Part shown: positions 1 through 8,623 of the stretch, piece after piece | How positions within the stretch are numbered: position 1 is the stretch's first letter | Layout of the letters: each line of letters begins with the position of its first letter | Source of the DNA: a bacterium | GTDB lineage: Bacteria > Elusimicrobiota > Elusimicrobia > UBA1565 > UBA9628 | Direction of reading: 5' to 3' | Length of the DNA: 38,601 bases | NCBI GenBank assembly: GCA_021846045.1 | Contig: JAJZCM010000013.1 | Span: forward strand, 1 to 38,601 | Position numbers and translations under genes: made by a program | The notes under the pieces: model-generated | Seen by the model: only the letters and a program-made list of their open reading frames with translations | The model's database searches: none | Told to the model about the DNA's origin: nothing

Positions 1-38
1 ACGACGCCGCTCTTGTTGCGCTTTTTCCTTACGAACAC
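1..38 (-). CDS. Transposase N-terminus, IS1634-like (partial, runs off window)
   Basis: Only twelve codons are in the window. Reading the minus strand from a GTG at 38 gives MFVRKKRNKSGV. From family knowledge this resembles the start of IS1634-family transposases, which typically open with Met-Phe, a basic stretch and an Asn-Lys/Arg-Ser-Gly turn. The frame differs from cheB, whose stop codon (29-31) overlaps this start. All three frames of cheB close within about 30 bases here, as expected if foreign sequence starts at this point. The peptide is short, so the family call is a recognition-based inference; more sequence to the left would settle it. Confidence 0.45.
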   Translation of the reverse strand, partial: MFVRKKRNKSGV

Positions 39-65
39 ATCTTAATTATTGTGGATAAGACACCC
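1..65 (-). mobile_element. Probable end of an insertion sequence inside cheB
   Basis: Sequence left of about position 65 no longer encodes CheB and contains the start of a transposase-like frame. The exact element end is not visible. The stretch TGTCTTATCCACAATAATTA (minus strand, 42-61) is the likely terminal region, because it lies between the last CheB-like residues and the transposase start. No second end and no target duplication can be seen within the window. Confidence 0.4.
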
Positions 66-985
66 ATAATGCAAGGACTTCTCGTCGAGAGGGAGTCAAA
101 TTTTAGAGGCTCTGCGCAAGTCGGGAAATTAGGTTGAAGTGGCACTTGCCCGGGCTTAAACTTGCGGGCGTTTTCCAAAATGGCGATTTTCCCAACATAA
201 CTTCTTTGAAACATCAACGTTTTGTGGACCGGAGATAAAATGACGTGGCCTTCTCTTAAAATTTCCCCCCCCTTGGCCATGCTCACAGGTTTCCCCAAAC
301 CTTTCGATAGAAAATCCCTAAAGCCATCCCAGACTGGGGCGCTCATGTGCTGACTGACCAGCGTCGCCGCGTTAAAATTATTAGGGAGTTTGAGAAGAAT
401 GTCCTTAAGCATTTCCATCGCTCCGGTGGAGCCTACGATTCCGAGGGCCTTTTGAGATGGCAAGGCATTTTGAGTCATGGATTTGTTGCTACCCTCGCGT
501 TTTTTTAGATATTGGGCGATGAGCGTTTCCTTTGAGCTCTTGGCCAAGCGGAAAATAGCTTCTCCTAATTCCGGAAGCAACCAGCCTAGGGATAAATCAG
601 TGGTCGGTTTGGGGTAAAGGCCGGATGCGCCTATTCTGGATGCCTCTTGAAAAACTTCCGATGCCGTTGGGTAATTGGGCGGCAAAAAAAGAAGAATGGG
701 GATGGGGTTTTCTCTCATCAAATGTTCAATCATGTAAAGGGCGTCGTGTGGTTTTAAGAAAAAATCGAGGATGAGAACTTGCGGAGAATACTTGAGAACG
801 GCAGGAATGATCTCTGAACTTCCATTGAGTTGTGCTATAACCAATATTCCCAATTTTGCAAGGGCTTGGGATAATTTATTTTGAAACTCAGACGTTTCCG
901 CCGCGATTACGACGCGGGGTTGGACAATTTCGCTTGCAGGTTGGTTGGCGAGGCGCGCGGAAGATTCTATACCCTCTGGACCCAT
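29..985 (-). CDS. cheB: CheB-like protein-glutamate methylesterase, 3'-truncated
   Basis: CheB removes methyl groups from (or deamidates) MCP glutamates in the cytoplasm, opposing CheR. Residues about 22-145 form a receiver domain: the phosphorylatable Asp is kept in VLILDFF and the conserved Lys in YPKPTT, but the usual Asp-Asp acidic pocket near the start is replaced by AETS. Residues about 182-318 match the methylesterase domain, with the nucleophile Ser in GSTGA and the catalytic His in SQHM. The third catalytic residue (Asp in GVxLTGMGxDG) is missing: the protein reads IMGVLSTIIKMCS and stops. The family is usually around 350 aa, against 318 here. A run of eight G lies within the coding sequence (265-272). 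Last gene of the che operon, 53 bases after cheR, with no clear ribosome binding site. Probably inactive as an esterase. Confidence 0.8.
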   Translation of the reverse strand: MGPEGIESSARLANQPASEIVQPRVVIAAETSEFQNKLSQALAKLGILVIAQLNGSSEIIPAVLKYSPQVLILDFFLKPHDALYMIEHLMRENPIPILLFLPPNYPTASEVFQEASRIGASGLYPKPTTDLSLGWLLPELGEAIFRLAKSSKETLIAQYLKKREGSNKSMTQNALPSQKALGIVGSTGAMEMLKDILLKLPNNFNAATLVSQHMSAPVWDGFRDFLSKGLGKPVSMAKGGEILREGHVILSPVHKTLMFQRSYVGKIAILENARKFKPGQVPLQPNFPTCAEPLKFDSLSTRSPCIMGVLSTIIKMCS

Positions 986-1038
986 AATAATTACTCAAGC
1001 AAGATGTAAAAAATAATTTTTAATTTCGACATTGTACA

Positions 1039-1875
1039 TTAAGCGGAGCTTGCTTTTCTTAGTACGCCCGGATGAATTCTTGATGTGTCAAACAAATGGT
1101 CATAGGCGTTTCCCACTAGGACTTCGGATGCGCCTAAGATAAGGAGCCCACCTACTTCGAGAGCTTTATGGAAATTATGGAGAGCCTTATCTTTCGCTTC
1201 TTGCGCCAAGTAAATCATGGAGTTCCTGCATAAGATGACTTGGCAGTTGGTGACAAAAGGCTCGTTAAGATAGCTGTGTTCGCGAAAGCGGACCAGCGCG
1301 GTTATTTTGGGCAAAATTTTATAATTCCCGTCTTTTTCTTGAGTAAAGAATAATTTGACTCGTTTGCTGGGAAGGGGTAAAACTGATTTCTGGGGGTAAA
1401 TTCCGGCCTTGGCTTTGGCTAGGGCAATGGGATCGACATCGGAAGCGTAAATCGTGATGGGTGGTGGATTGACGCTTAAAAGGCTCATCTCATAGGCCAA
1501 AATAGCTAGACTGTAAGGCTCTTCTCCCATTGAACATCCAGCTGACCATAGGGTTAAAGGATGAGGACGCGAGAAAAGAGGTCTAAAAATATTTCTTTCA
1601 ATATAATCCCAAATCGGAGGATCTCGGAAAAATTCGGTGACGTTGATAGTGAGCGTGTCAAAGAGGATATCCCATTCCTCCTGGTGGGTCGCTAAGTATG
1701 ACTCGTAGGCGGCATAATCATTTTCTTTTAATTTAACGGAGAGAAAACGCGATTGAATTCGTCTTTGTATAAAGGTCGAACGATATTCTCTAAAGTCGAG
1801 TCCCCTGCGGTTTTGGAGGCGCCCTAAAATCCGTAAAAGAATTTGCTCCGGAGAATCTTGGCTTAAAGGAGGCAT
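1039..1875 (-). CDS. cheR: CheR chemoreceptor methyltransferase
   Basis: Transfers methyl groups from S-adenosylmethionine to receptor glutamates. The 278 aa length is normal. The N-terminal helical domain (about 10-75) is followed by TINVTEFFRD and then the SAM-binding Rossmann core with WSAGCSMGEEPYS. Further along are ASDVDPIALAKAKAGIY (the SAM ribose-binding acidic region) and CRNSMIYL, equivalent to the usual CRNVLIYF. No TPR or pentapeptide-binding extension is fused. It lies 18 bases after the MCP gene in the same operon. Since its partner CheB is truncated, methylation may be one-way in this genome, unless another CheB exists elsewhere (inference). Confidence 0.95.
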   Translation of the reverse strand: MPPLSQDSPEQILLRILGRLQNRRGLDFREYRSTFIQRRIQSRFLSVKLKENDYAAYESYLATHQEEWDILFDTLTINVTEFFRDPPIWDYIERNIFRPLFSRPHPLTLWSAGCSMGEEPYSLAILAYEMSLLSVNPPPITIYASDVDPIALAKAKAGIYPQKSVLPLPSKRVKLFFTQEKDGNYKILPKITALVRFREHSYLNEPFVTNCQVILCRNSMIYLAQEAKDKALHNFHKALEVGGLLILGASEVLVGNAYDHLFDTSRIHPGVLRKASSA

Positions 1876-1893
1876 GGCCGACTATAATTTCGG

Positions 1894-3483
1894 CTACCCG
1901 CGCACCGCTTTTATCTCTCCAGCTTGCCCTCTAAGTTTAAAGGTCTTGATGATGTTATTGAGCGTATCGGACATTTCTTGGAGTTCAAGCGATGAAGAGT
2001 AGGTTTTTTGGGCGTCTTCCACAAAACTCTGGCTAAGGCTGGTCACGAGTTCGACGGAGGCGGATATCTCTTCGGTGGTCGCTGAGTGTTCTTCGGCCGC
2101 GGCCGCGATTTGGCTGACCATATCCGTCATTTGCCCGACCACTAAAACGATGCGCTTTAAGGCTTCTCCCGCTTTGTTAGCCAATTCCACCCCCTTGGTC
2201 ACTTCAAGGCCTCCTTCCTCCATTGCTTTGACCGCGCCTTTGGTGTCGGACTGAATTTTGCCGATCATTTGAGAGATTTCCTTGGTCTCTTGAGTGATTC
2301 TCTCCGCGAGTTTCCGGACTTCATCAGCAACGACGGCAAAACCGCGCCCCTGTTCTCCAGCCCGGGCCGCTTCGATGGCGGCGTTTAAGGCCAAAAGATT
2401 GGTTTGGTCGGCGATATCCTCGATGACCTTGATAATCGCGCCGATTTGATCCGAGGATTTTCCCAAAGTGTGAACCACTTGGGTGGAAGCCTGCATGGTT
2501 TGGCTGATGAGCTGCATTCCATGCACTGTTTTATCGACGATTTCCCCTCCTGAGTGCGCTTCGGTCGCCGCCTGTTGAGCGCATTCCGCCGCTCTTTGAG
2601 AATTTCTGGCGACTTCGGCGACAGTTCTATTGAGTTCGACCAAGGCTTTTGCGACTTGGGCGCTTTGATTGGATTGTTTGATTGCGCTGTCTTTAATGGT
2701 CGTGGCTGATTGTCCCATGCCTTGAGCGGAGCGAGACAAAAGGGAGACAGCATCGACAAGTTTTGCAACCACGCTTCCAAGTTTACGAGTGAAATCATTA
2801 AAGCATCGTCCTAGGAGCCCCAGTTCATCGTCTCGGGAGATTGTGATTTCTTTGGTCAAGTCGCCTTCGCCGAGCTCGTTTCCAAACTGGATAAGATCCT
2901 TGATCTGCTTGACCGTTGAGGTCGTGAAAAAATAAGTGGGGATCGTGACGATTAAAATAACAAGAATCAACGCCGCTGTTGAAGCATAGATTCCTCTGTT
3001 GATGGCCTTGGACGTTTCCTGATCGAAGATGGTAATAAGATCGCTGGATGTCTGAAATAGTTGATCGGTCGTTTTCTGATTGTCGGCATGGCTGCTTCCT
3101 ATGTTGGTTTCGGATTTTGAATAAGATTTCGCGATCGCTATTCCTTGCATTTGGAATTTTTCAAAAAGTCCGGTCATTTCCTTAAGTTTTGTAAGAACGT
3201 TTATGTTCTCCCTATAGTGATCCATTAAACCGGAAATAATTTTCGATATGTCCTCAACCTGTGGATCCACCTTCTCCTTATCGTTGATCCAGATCATGGG
3301 GAAGGATGTCACTTGATTGATGAGGGCGGTGACTTTCGTCCTAAGAACCATCACGCGGTCCATATCTTGAACGACAGATTTGACTTTCATGGACATCATG
3401 GTGTTAAATCCTAACACAAATATAATAAAGGCCATGAGCCCGAAGACGCCAAGCATGATTCTTTTTAAAAGAATGCTTTTCAT
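1894..3483 (-). CDS. Methyl-accepting chemotaxis protein
   Basis: Inner-membrane chemoreceptor that controls CheA through CheW. Transmembrane helix 1 is at about residues 8-30 and helix 2 at 167-188. They flank a roughly 130-residue, mostly helical periplasmic domain resembling a four-helix-bundle sensor. A HAMP domain follows (about 189-245), then the long antiparallel coiled-coil signalling domain. The conserved hairpin tip is clear ([20 protein letters not shown]), followed by [12 protein letters not shown]. Length is 529 aa. The C-terminus ([15 protein letters not shown]) lacks the NWETF-type pentapeptide used to tether CheR/CheB in enteric bacteria. It is the only receptor in the operon, 31 bases after the cheC-D fusion, so it is probably the dedicated input. 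The ligand cannot be read from the sequence. Confidence 0.96.
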   Translation of the reverse strand: MKSILLKRIMLGVFGLMAFIIFVLGFNTMMSMKVKSVVQDMDRVMVLRTKVTALINQVTSFPMIWINDKEKVDPQVEDISKIISGLMDHYRENINVLTKLKEMTGLFEKFQMQGIAIAKSYSKSETNIGSSHADNQKTTDQLFQTSSDLITIFDQETSKAINRGIYASTAALILVILIVTIPTYFFTTSTVKQIKDLIQFGNELGEGDLTKEITISRDDELGLLGRCFNDFTRKLGSVVAKLVDAVSLLSRSAQGMGQSATTIKDSAIKQSNQSAQVAKALVELNRTVAEVARNSQRAAECAQQAATEAHSGGEIVDKTVHGMQLISQTMQASTQVVHTLGKSSDQIGAIIKVIEDIADQTNLLALNAAIEAARAGEQGRGFAVVADEVRKLAERITQETKEISQMIGKIQSDTKGAVKAMEEGGLEVTKGVELANKAGEALKRIVLVVGQMTDMVSQIAAAAEEHSATTEEISASVELVTSLSQSFVEDAQKTYSSSLELQEMSDTLNNIIKTFKLRGQAGEIKAVRG

Positions 3484-3514
3484 TTAGATTTCTTCCCCCA
3501 TTTTTGTGCTTTGT

Positions 3515-4627
3515 TTATGTTAGCTTTTTTATGCGCTGGGCCGATCCCTGAGTAATACGCACTTCTCCGGTATTGGTAAGGAGCTCCACAGTTCTTGCAA
3601 CGGAACCGCCTATTTCTTCTCCAACTAAAAAGATTCCCGCTTTTCGAATTTCCGAACGCAGAACCTCGGCGTTGGACGGGCCGATGGTTCTGTTGATGAT
3701 GGAGCTGGCCATCGGCATTGAAGCTCCTCCTGCGATAAAAGCGGATAATTTCCCTTTGGCCCGGATTTGATTCACGAGAGCGGGAATTGCGGTATCGGCG
3801 TACTTTCCGGGCCTGAGAATAATGGCTTCTTTAGATGAATTTTGCGCGAGCATGACGTGCGCCATCCCCCCCTTCTTCTGCGTGGGATCATAGATGACCG
3901 CAGCCACGCAGGAGCCGAGATCGCTAGCCCTCAGGACCGTAGGGGCGGTCGCGATTTCAAGGCTTCCAATGGATACGGGCACCAAGGCGGATTTGCCCTC
4001 CATGGCCCAAAACCTTAAATTCTCCGAAGCATCGTGGGAAAGAGAAAATAGAAAATAGCCGAATTTCTGGGAGAGTCCCCATGAAATATCGGAATAGAGG
4101 ATGGTTCCTTTTTTATCAAAGCTTTGAATTCGCAAGAGCTTTTCCCAGCTTTTTTGCCATTCAAGGACTTCTAATATTGGAACGGAGGAATAAGACTCCA
4201 TTCTAAACAAAGCTCCGAAATCCTTTAAAATGGCGTTGACGAATATATTGGTCGCTTCCTCCAAAATGGATTTTCGCATCGCGTCGTTATTGATGTTTCC
4301 TGCAAGTCCGTTGGCCGCAAGAATGGAATCGAGGAGAGGCTTTGTCTGAGATTGGGAATACCCGAAAGTCGCTATCCCGTTGAGGTCGCCTTGAACAAAA
4401 ACAGAAACATTGTAGACGAGCTCATGCGGCGGGAAAAAACCAAGAGGAATTGGGGACGAAGAAATTGTTTCTAGTATTCCATAGCGCACGGTTCTAACGG
4501 AGGTTTTAAGCAAATCTGAAAGGGCCAAACATCCGCCAAGAGAAGCATGATTTAATCGTTCTTCAATTTTTTGTTTTTCCTTAATTCCCCAAATAGGCTG
4601 TGGAGCCGGAGTTGATTGACTATTCAA
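3515..4627 (-). CDS. cheD: CheC-like/CheD fusion protein
   Basis: Two chemotaxis modules in one chain of 370 aa. Residues about 15-205 resemble CheC/CheX/FliY CheY-P phosphatases. The active-site pattern (D/S)-x3-E-x2-N is complete at S120-E124-N127, and a first, partial copy is at E23-N26 with Gln where the acidic/Ser residue should be. Residues about 215-370 are CheD, the receptor glutamine deamidase, with LGSCV (Cys240) and GGMAHVML (His257). The Cys-His spacing of 17 equals that of Thermotoga CheD. The catalytic Thr six residues before Cys is Ala234 here, with a Ser next to it. CheC and CheD are usually separate, interacting proteins, so the fusion fixes the pairing. It overlaps the FtsA-like gene by 8 bases, which suggests translational coupling. 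Confidence 0.85.
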   Translation of the reverse strand: MNSQSTPAPQPIWGIKEKQKIEERLNHASLGGCLALSDLLKTSVRTVRYGILETISSSPIPLGFFPPHELVYNVSVFVQGDLNGIATFGYSQSQTKPLLDSILAANGLAGNINNDAMRKSILEEATNIFVNAILKDFGALFRMESYSSVPILEVLEWQKSWEKLLRIQSFDKKGTILYSDISWGLSQKFGYFLFSLSHDASENLRFWAMEGKSALVPVSIGSLEIATAPTVLRASDLGSCVAAVIYDPTQKKGGMAHVMLAQNSSKEAIILRPGKYADTAIPALVNQIRAKGKLSAFIAGGASMPMASSIINRTIGPSNAEVLRSEIRKAGIFLVGEEIGGSVARTVELLTNTGEVRITQGSAQRIKKLT

Positions 4628-6797
4628 AGAAAACCTCTACTTGTGCGCCGTTTTCAAGAGGCGACGTAAAAAACGCCTGTTGCCCGTTGAGGCGCACATA
4701 AAGTTTTTTTCCAGCGGATGAAGACGCGTCAATTTGAACGAATTTCAGTACGTCGGCTAAAAGAGGCGCATGAGCAGGGTTATTCTCAAGAGAGATTGTT
4801 TGCCCGTTGACTAAAATATTTATTTTTTTATCATTTGAAGCCTGGGTTGATTGCGGCAAGGTTTTTTGCAAAGCCTGGGCTTGAGTTGTGATCGTGAAAT
4901 AATTGCCGCGGGTGGTTGGATTTAAGTGATCGTCGGCGCGCCATGGCAAAGGCGCGATTTTACCCGTCGTTGAATTGAGAGAGGGAGGAACGGGCATTAG
5001 TGTGATCTTATCTCCGTCTTGAACGACTCTGTTTAGAGAAGATGCTTCCCCGTTGACTTTCCATCCGCCTTGGGTTTTTTCGGAGGGAGTCAGGATATCC
5101 CCCAAGGGAACGCGCAAAGTGGTTAGGAGCATGCGGTCTTTGAGCGGGGCGTTGAGATTGATGGGGGCGCCGTCTGAAAAAACGCGCAGAGGGATTTCCC
5201 TCATCATTCCATTAACCAAAACGGTGGTTCGGGAAAATCCTATGGCTTCTCCGACTGTTCCATCAAGATGCTGATTGGACGAGGGAATTTTAAATGAAAT
5301 GGAGTCCAATTCATTGACAGGTTCCTCAATAGATACGGCTCGTTGATTAAGAGATATTTCGGGAAGAGGATTGTTGTGCGGCTTGAAAATACGGAATTTG
5401 CCGTTGAGCGTGAAAGTCTTGGAGGGGCCCGGCCAACCAAAAATTTTTTTCGGGGATTGGCCGGACGCAACCAGCGCTGAGAAAATGGTTGGGGATTTCT
5501 CTCCTAGAGTTAAAACAAAAGTTCTTCGCCCATTGACGAACAATTTTTTAAACCGAAGTCCCCGGTTGGTAGCTGCGATTTCAAGCGTTCCAAGAGGCGT
5601 TGCTGTTTCGGGTCCCCAAGAATTTGACGTTTGCTTTTGAATGTAGCGCTCGCAGCGAGGGCGGGAAACCCCCACTTTGAACGCGGATATCTCCAAGGCT
5701 TCCGCCAGCATTTGAGTAAATCCGGGCAACAGGCTTCCTCCGCCGACGCAGAGAACCGCTTGCGGAGCTTTTCCAGAGCTTGCTTCAAGAATGGCTCCCG
5801 CAATACGGGCCGTAAACTCAAGTAAAATGGAGTTGACCACGGCCTGAATGTCTTTAATTAAAATCGTGACCTTTCTTTCAAAAATATCAGAAGACTCAAT
5901 GGCTTGTAGAGGCGCTATGGCAACAAGATTATCCGAAGCCTCTTCGCGGCGCTTCATTTCAAGAGAAAACTTTCGTTTGACCTCTTCGGCGCGCAAAAAA
6001 TTAAGCAGGAATGAATCCGCAATTTTTTCCGTAATAGAATCTCCCGCCTGCGGCACCATCCCAAAAGATTGGATAATTCCTTGAGAAACAAAGGCGATGT
6101 CAGAGGTTCCAGCCCCGACGTCTATTAAGGCTAAATTAAGTCGCCTTAAATCGCGGCTGACGACGGCCTGAAGGGCCGCAATTGGCTCTAGGGTGATGGA
6201 AGAAACTGATAGGCGCAACGATTCCAAGACGTCAATCTGGCTCTCAAGGACGCGATAAGGCAGAAAACTGGCCAAAACCTCGACTTCAAGCTCCTGTCCG
6301 TAATGTCCAAGAGGATTTTGAACAATTTCTCCATCAATCGACATTCTACTAACGACATATCCGACGCAGGAATATTGAGGACGAGCGTCTCCTTCTTTCG
6401 GAGAGAATTTTGAAAGAGCCTCTTCCAAGGCTTTCCAAGTTCCTTCGTCAATTTCCTGCTTGCCAAAAGGGGTTCCATCGGGCCGGCAACCGACTATAAA
6501 TTTGCCTTTGGCTGTTTTTAAGTTTCGTCCGGCGACGGCGATGGCGACTTCTTGAGGCCTTTTGCCAAGGCGTTCCGACAAAGAATCGACGACTTGAGCT
6601 GTAATCTCTGCGACAGCGCGGACATCCTCAATTTGTCCCGCGCTCATGGATCTTGTTGGGTGTTCGCGCATTTCAACATCGAGAATTTCAATCTCAATAT
6701 TTTTGTCTGCCGTCGGCGTGACATGGGCGATGAGCCCCATAACCTTGCGGGTCCCAATGTCGAGCGCAAAAATTTCAGAATAAATTTCTTTTTGCAT
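4620..6797 (-). CDS. Long FtsA/PilM-like actin-fold ATPase with repeat-rich C-terminal extension
   Basis: 725 aa, against about 400-450 for ordinary FtsA. The first 410 residues have the actin/HSP70 layout of FtsA. Phosphate-1 is ALDIGTRKVMG (Asp13). An SHS2-type 1C subdomain is at about 45-115. Phosphate-2 is LALIDVGAGTSDIAF (Asp226). The adenosine motif is VLCVGGGSLLPGF (348-360). The rest (415-725) is not FtsA. It is beta-rich and has recurring hydrophobic-x-Asn-Gly turns at residues about 422, 465, 529, 582, 664 and 703, several followed by QDGDKI/LENGAQV-like segments, suggesting repeated beta-grasp-like units. No C-terminal amphipathic membrane helix like that of classical FtsA is obvious. 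It sits 5 bases after cheA and overlaps cheC-D, so it is an integral operon member. Function unknown: a division, pilus or localisation scaffold is possible. From memory, long FtsA-domain paralogs also occur in Firmicutes. Confidence 0.75.
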   Translation of the reverse strand: MQKEIYSEIFALDIGTRKVMGLIAHVTPTADKNIEIEILDVEMREHPTRSMSAGQIEDVRAVAEITAQVVDSLSERLGKRPQEVAIAVAGRNLKTAKGKFIVGCRPDGTPFGKQEIDEGTWKALEEALSKFSPKEGDARPQYSCVGYVVSRMSIDGEIVQNPLGHYGQELEVEVLASFLPYRVLESQIDVLESLRLSVSSITLEPIAALQAVVSRDLRRLNLALIDVGAGTSDIAFVSQGIIQSFGMVPQAGDSITEKIADSFLLNFLRAEEVKRKFSLEMKRREEASDNLVAIAPLQAIESSDIFERKVTILIKDIQAVVNSILLEFTARIAGAILEASSGKAPQAVLCVGGGSLLPGFTQMLAEALEISAFKVGVSRPRCERYIQKQTSNSWGPETATPLGTLEIAATNRGLRFKKLFVNGRRTFVLTLGEKSPTIFSALVASGQSPKKIFGWPGPSKTFTLNGKFRIFKPHNNPLPEISLNQRAVSIEEPVNELDSISFKIPSSNQHLDGTVGEAIGFSRTTVLVNGMMREIPLRVFSDGAPINLNAPLKDRMLLTTLRVPLGDILTPSEKTQGGWKVNGEASSLNRVVQDGDKITLMPVPPSLNSTTGKIAPLPWRADDHLNPTTRGNYFTITTQAQALQKTLPQSTQASNDKKINILVNGQTISLENNPAHAPLLADVLKFVQIDASSSAGKKLYVRLNGQQAFFTSPLENGAQVEVFFE

Positions 6798-6802
6798 TGG
6801 AT

Positions 6803-8617
6803 TTAAAGATACCCCTCTTGAACATCTAAAATCAGTATCGCGCGGCCGTCTCCAAGAATGCTTGCTCCCCCTATTCCTCTAAGTTGCTTGAGAAATCCGG
6901 TTAAATTCTTAAGCACAATTTCTTGGCGTCCCAGCAGATGGTCGACGGCCAAGGCGAATTTGGATTTGCGGGAGTGGACGATCAGGGCATGTTCATCCAA
7001 AACTCTGCTATTGGAGACTAGTTGTTGACTCTTGATGCGGAAAATATCCCTTAAGCGCACCAGCGGCAGAACCTCATTTCTTAAAACGACGACTTCTTTT
7101 TTATCGATGACGGTTGGTTTAACGTTGTCAAGGGAAATAAGTTCGACGACATCCGACAACGGGATGGCGAAAGTTTGCTCCCCCGCTACAAAAAGAAGCG
7201 CCTGAACAATGGCCAAATTAAGCGGTAGAAACAGAGAAAAACGGGAGCCTTTTCCGATATGAGATTCAATTTCAAGATGCCCATTGACCGATTCAACGGA
7301 TTCTTGAACCGCGTCCATTCCAACTCCGCGCCCAGAGTATTGGGTTACTTTTTCCTTGGTGCTGAGGTTTGGGCGGCAGATGAGGTAAAGAGCTTCCTGA
7401 TCTTCCATTTTCGCCGCCGCGTCGGAAGTAATAATTCCCATGGAAACTGCTTTGTTTTTTACCTTGGAGACATCGATTCCTACGCCGTCATCAATCACAT
7501 CGATGACGGCGTAGCCTTTTTCCTTGCGCGCAGTTAAAGAAAGCGTTGCAGCAGGGCTTTTCCCCGCAGCTAGGCGCGTTTCTTTTGATTCGATTCCGTG
7601 ATCGATGGCGTTTCTAAGAAGATGAACGATGGCCTCGTTAATTTTTTCAAAAAGTACGCGGTCAACCGAGATGCTGTTGTCTTGAATAACAAAATTGACC
7701 TCTTTTTTTAATTCATGAGACACGTCTCTGACTACTCGCCCATAACGCTGAAAAATATCATCAACGGGAACCAAACGAGTTTGAAGGACTTCTTCTTGGA
7801 GTTGTCCGCTTAAGCGTTCGACGAATTTAACCTCCGCTTCCAAAGCGGAAGCGCCCAGTTCCTTGCTGTATTGAATGAGCCGGCTTTTAGAAATGGCAAG
7901 CTCTCCGACTAAGTTCATCATCGCGTCCAAATGGGAAAGTTGGACGCGGACGGTCATTTTTGAAAGGGTGTCGGAGTGCGTGGGCTGATGTTCGGGCTTT
8001 TCCGCCGCGAGAACGGTCGTCGAAGTATCCAGTTCCTGTTGCGCCGCAGATGTTTCCATTAGTGGAGGCATGGGAGCTGTGGGAGCGGGAGGCGTTTGCG
8101 GTAAAGAATGTTCGATAGAAAACGGAATCGGATCGGGAAGCGGCACCGGCTCAGGCATGGCTTGAGGAATTTCTTGGGGGGCTTCTGTTTGAATTTGGCT
8201 GGTCTGCGGGATTAGCGTTGGGGCTGCGCTGGAAACAGCTTCTTTGGAGGAAAAGCTCTTAAGATTCGTCAAGAATTCATCGATATTGATTGTATCTTTC
8301 TCTTCTTGAAATTCCTTAACCAATGCGTGAAAAATATCAAGAGCGTCTAAAAGAAGCTGCGCACTCTCCAGGGTAAAGGATTTTTTTTCATTTTTTACAT
8401 CATCGAGGGCGTCTTCGAGATGATGGGCCAATTCGGCCATTTTATCGTAGCCCATTGTCGCGGAGTTTCCCTTAAGAGTATGGAGAGCTTGGAAGATATC
8501 GCGGCGGTTGTTTTCATCAGCGGCGCTTTTTTCAAGAGCCAGAGTGGCTTGTTCGAGGCGTCCTAGAATTTCTTCGCATTCCCCGACAAACAGAGCGCGG
8601 AGTTTAGCAAGATCCAT
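6803..8617 (-). CDS. cheA: Chemotaxis histidine kinase CheA (no P2 domain)
   Basis: Cytoplasmic kinase at the receptor array; it autophosphorylates and passes phosphate to CheY/CheB. The P1/HPt domain (1-120) carries the phosphorylatable His46 in LHTLKGNSATMGY. A Pro-rich linker (about 125-220) stands where the P2 CheY-docking domain normally is. The P3 dimerisation helices contain DAMMNLVGELAISKSRL. The P4 ATPase has HLLRNAIDHGIE (N box), VIDVIDDGVGID (G1) and YSGRGVGMDAV (G2). The P5 CheW-like domain starts around ALLFVAGEQTFAIPLSDVV. At 604 aa it is slightly shorter than P2-containing CheA. It lies 6 bases after cheW. Loss of P2 is known in several non-enteric systems and implies direct P1-CheY transfer. 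Confidence 0.97.
   Translation of the reverse strand: MDLAKLRALFVGECEEILGRLEQATLALEKSAADENNRRDIFQALHTLKGNSATMGYDKMAELAHHLEDALDDVKNEKKSFTLESAQLLLDALDIFHALVKEFQEEKDTINIDEFLTNLKSFSSKEAVSSAAPTLIPQTSQIQTEAPQEIPQAMPEPVPLPDPIPFSIEHSLPQTPPAPTAPMPPLMETSAAQQELDTSTTVLAAEKPEHQPTHSDTLSKMTVRVQLSHLDAMMNLVGELAISKSRLIQYSKELGASALEAEVKFVERLSGQLQEEVLQTRLVPVDDIFQRYGRVVRDVSHELKKEVNFVIQDNSISVDRVLFEKINEAIVHLLRNAIDHGIESKETRLAAGKSPAATLSLTARKEKGYAVIDVIDDGVGIDVSKVKNKAVSMGIITSDAAAKMEDQEALYLICRPNLSTKEKVTQYSGRGVGMDAVQESVESVNGHLEIESHIGKGSRFSLFLPLNLAIVQALLFVAGEQTFAIPLSDVVELISLDNVKPTVIDKKEVVVLRNEVLPLVRLRDIFRIKSQQLVSNSRVLDEHALIVHSRKSKFALAVDHLLGRQEIVLKNLTGFLKQLRGIGGASILGDGRAILILDVQEGYL
7480..7514. repeat. Perfect 13-bp inverted repeat inside cheA
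   Basis: The arms CTACGCCGTCATC (7480-7492) and GATGACGGCGTAG (7502-7514) are exact reverse complements separated by 9 bases. They lie in the codons of the CheA ATP-binding G1 box and its upstream strand. A stem of this strength in coding mRNA could pause polymerase or ribosomes, but it may simply reflect the local Val-Ile-Asp / Asp-Gly-Val repeat in the protein. Confidence 0.6.
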
Positions 8618-8623
8618 CGGCGG

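Noticed and set aside
2385-2798. 137-codon minus-strand frame within the MCP gene
   Set aside because: Out-of-frame shadow of the strongly conserved MCP signalling domain.
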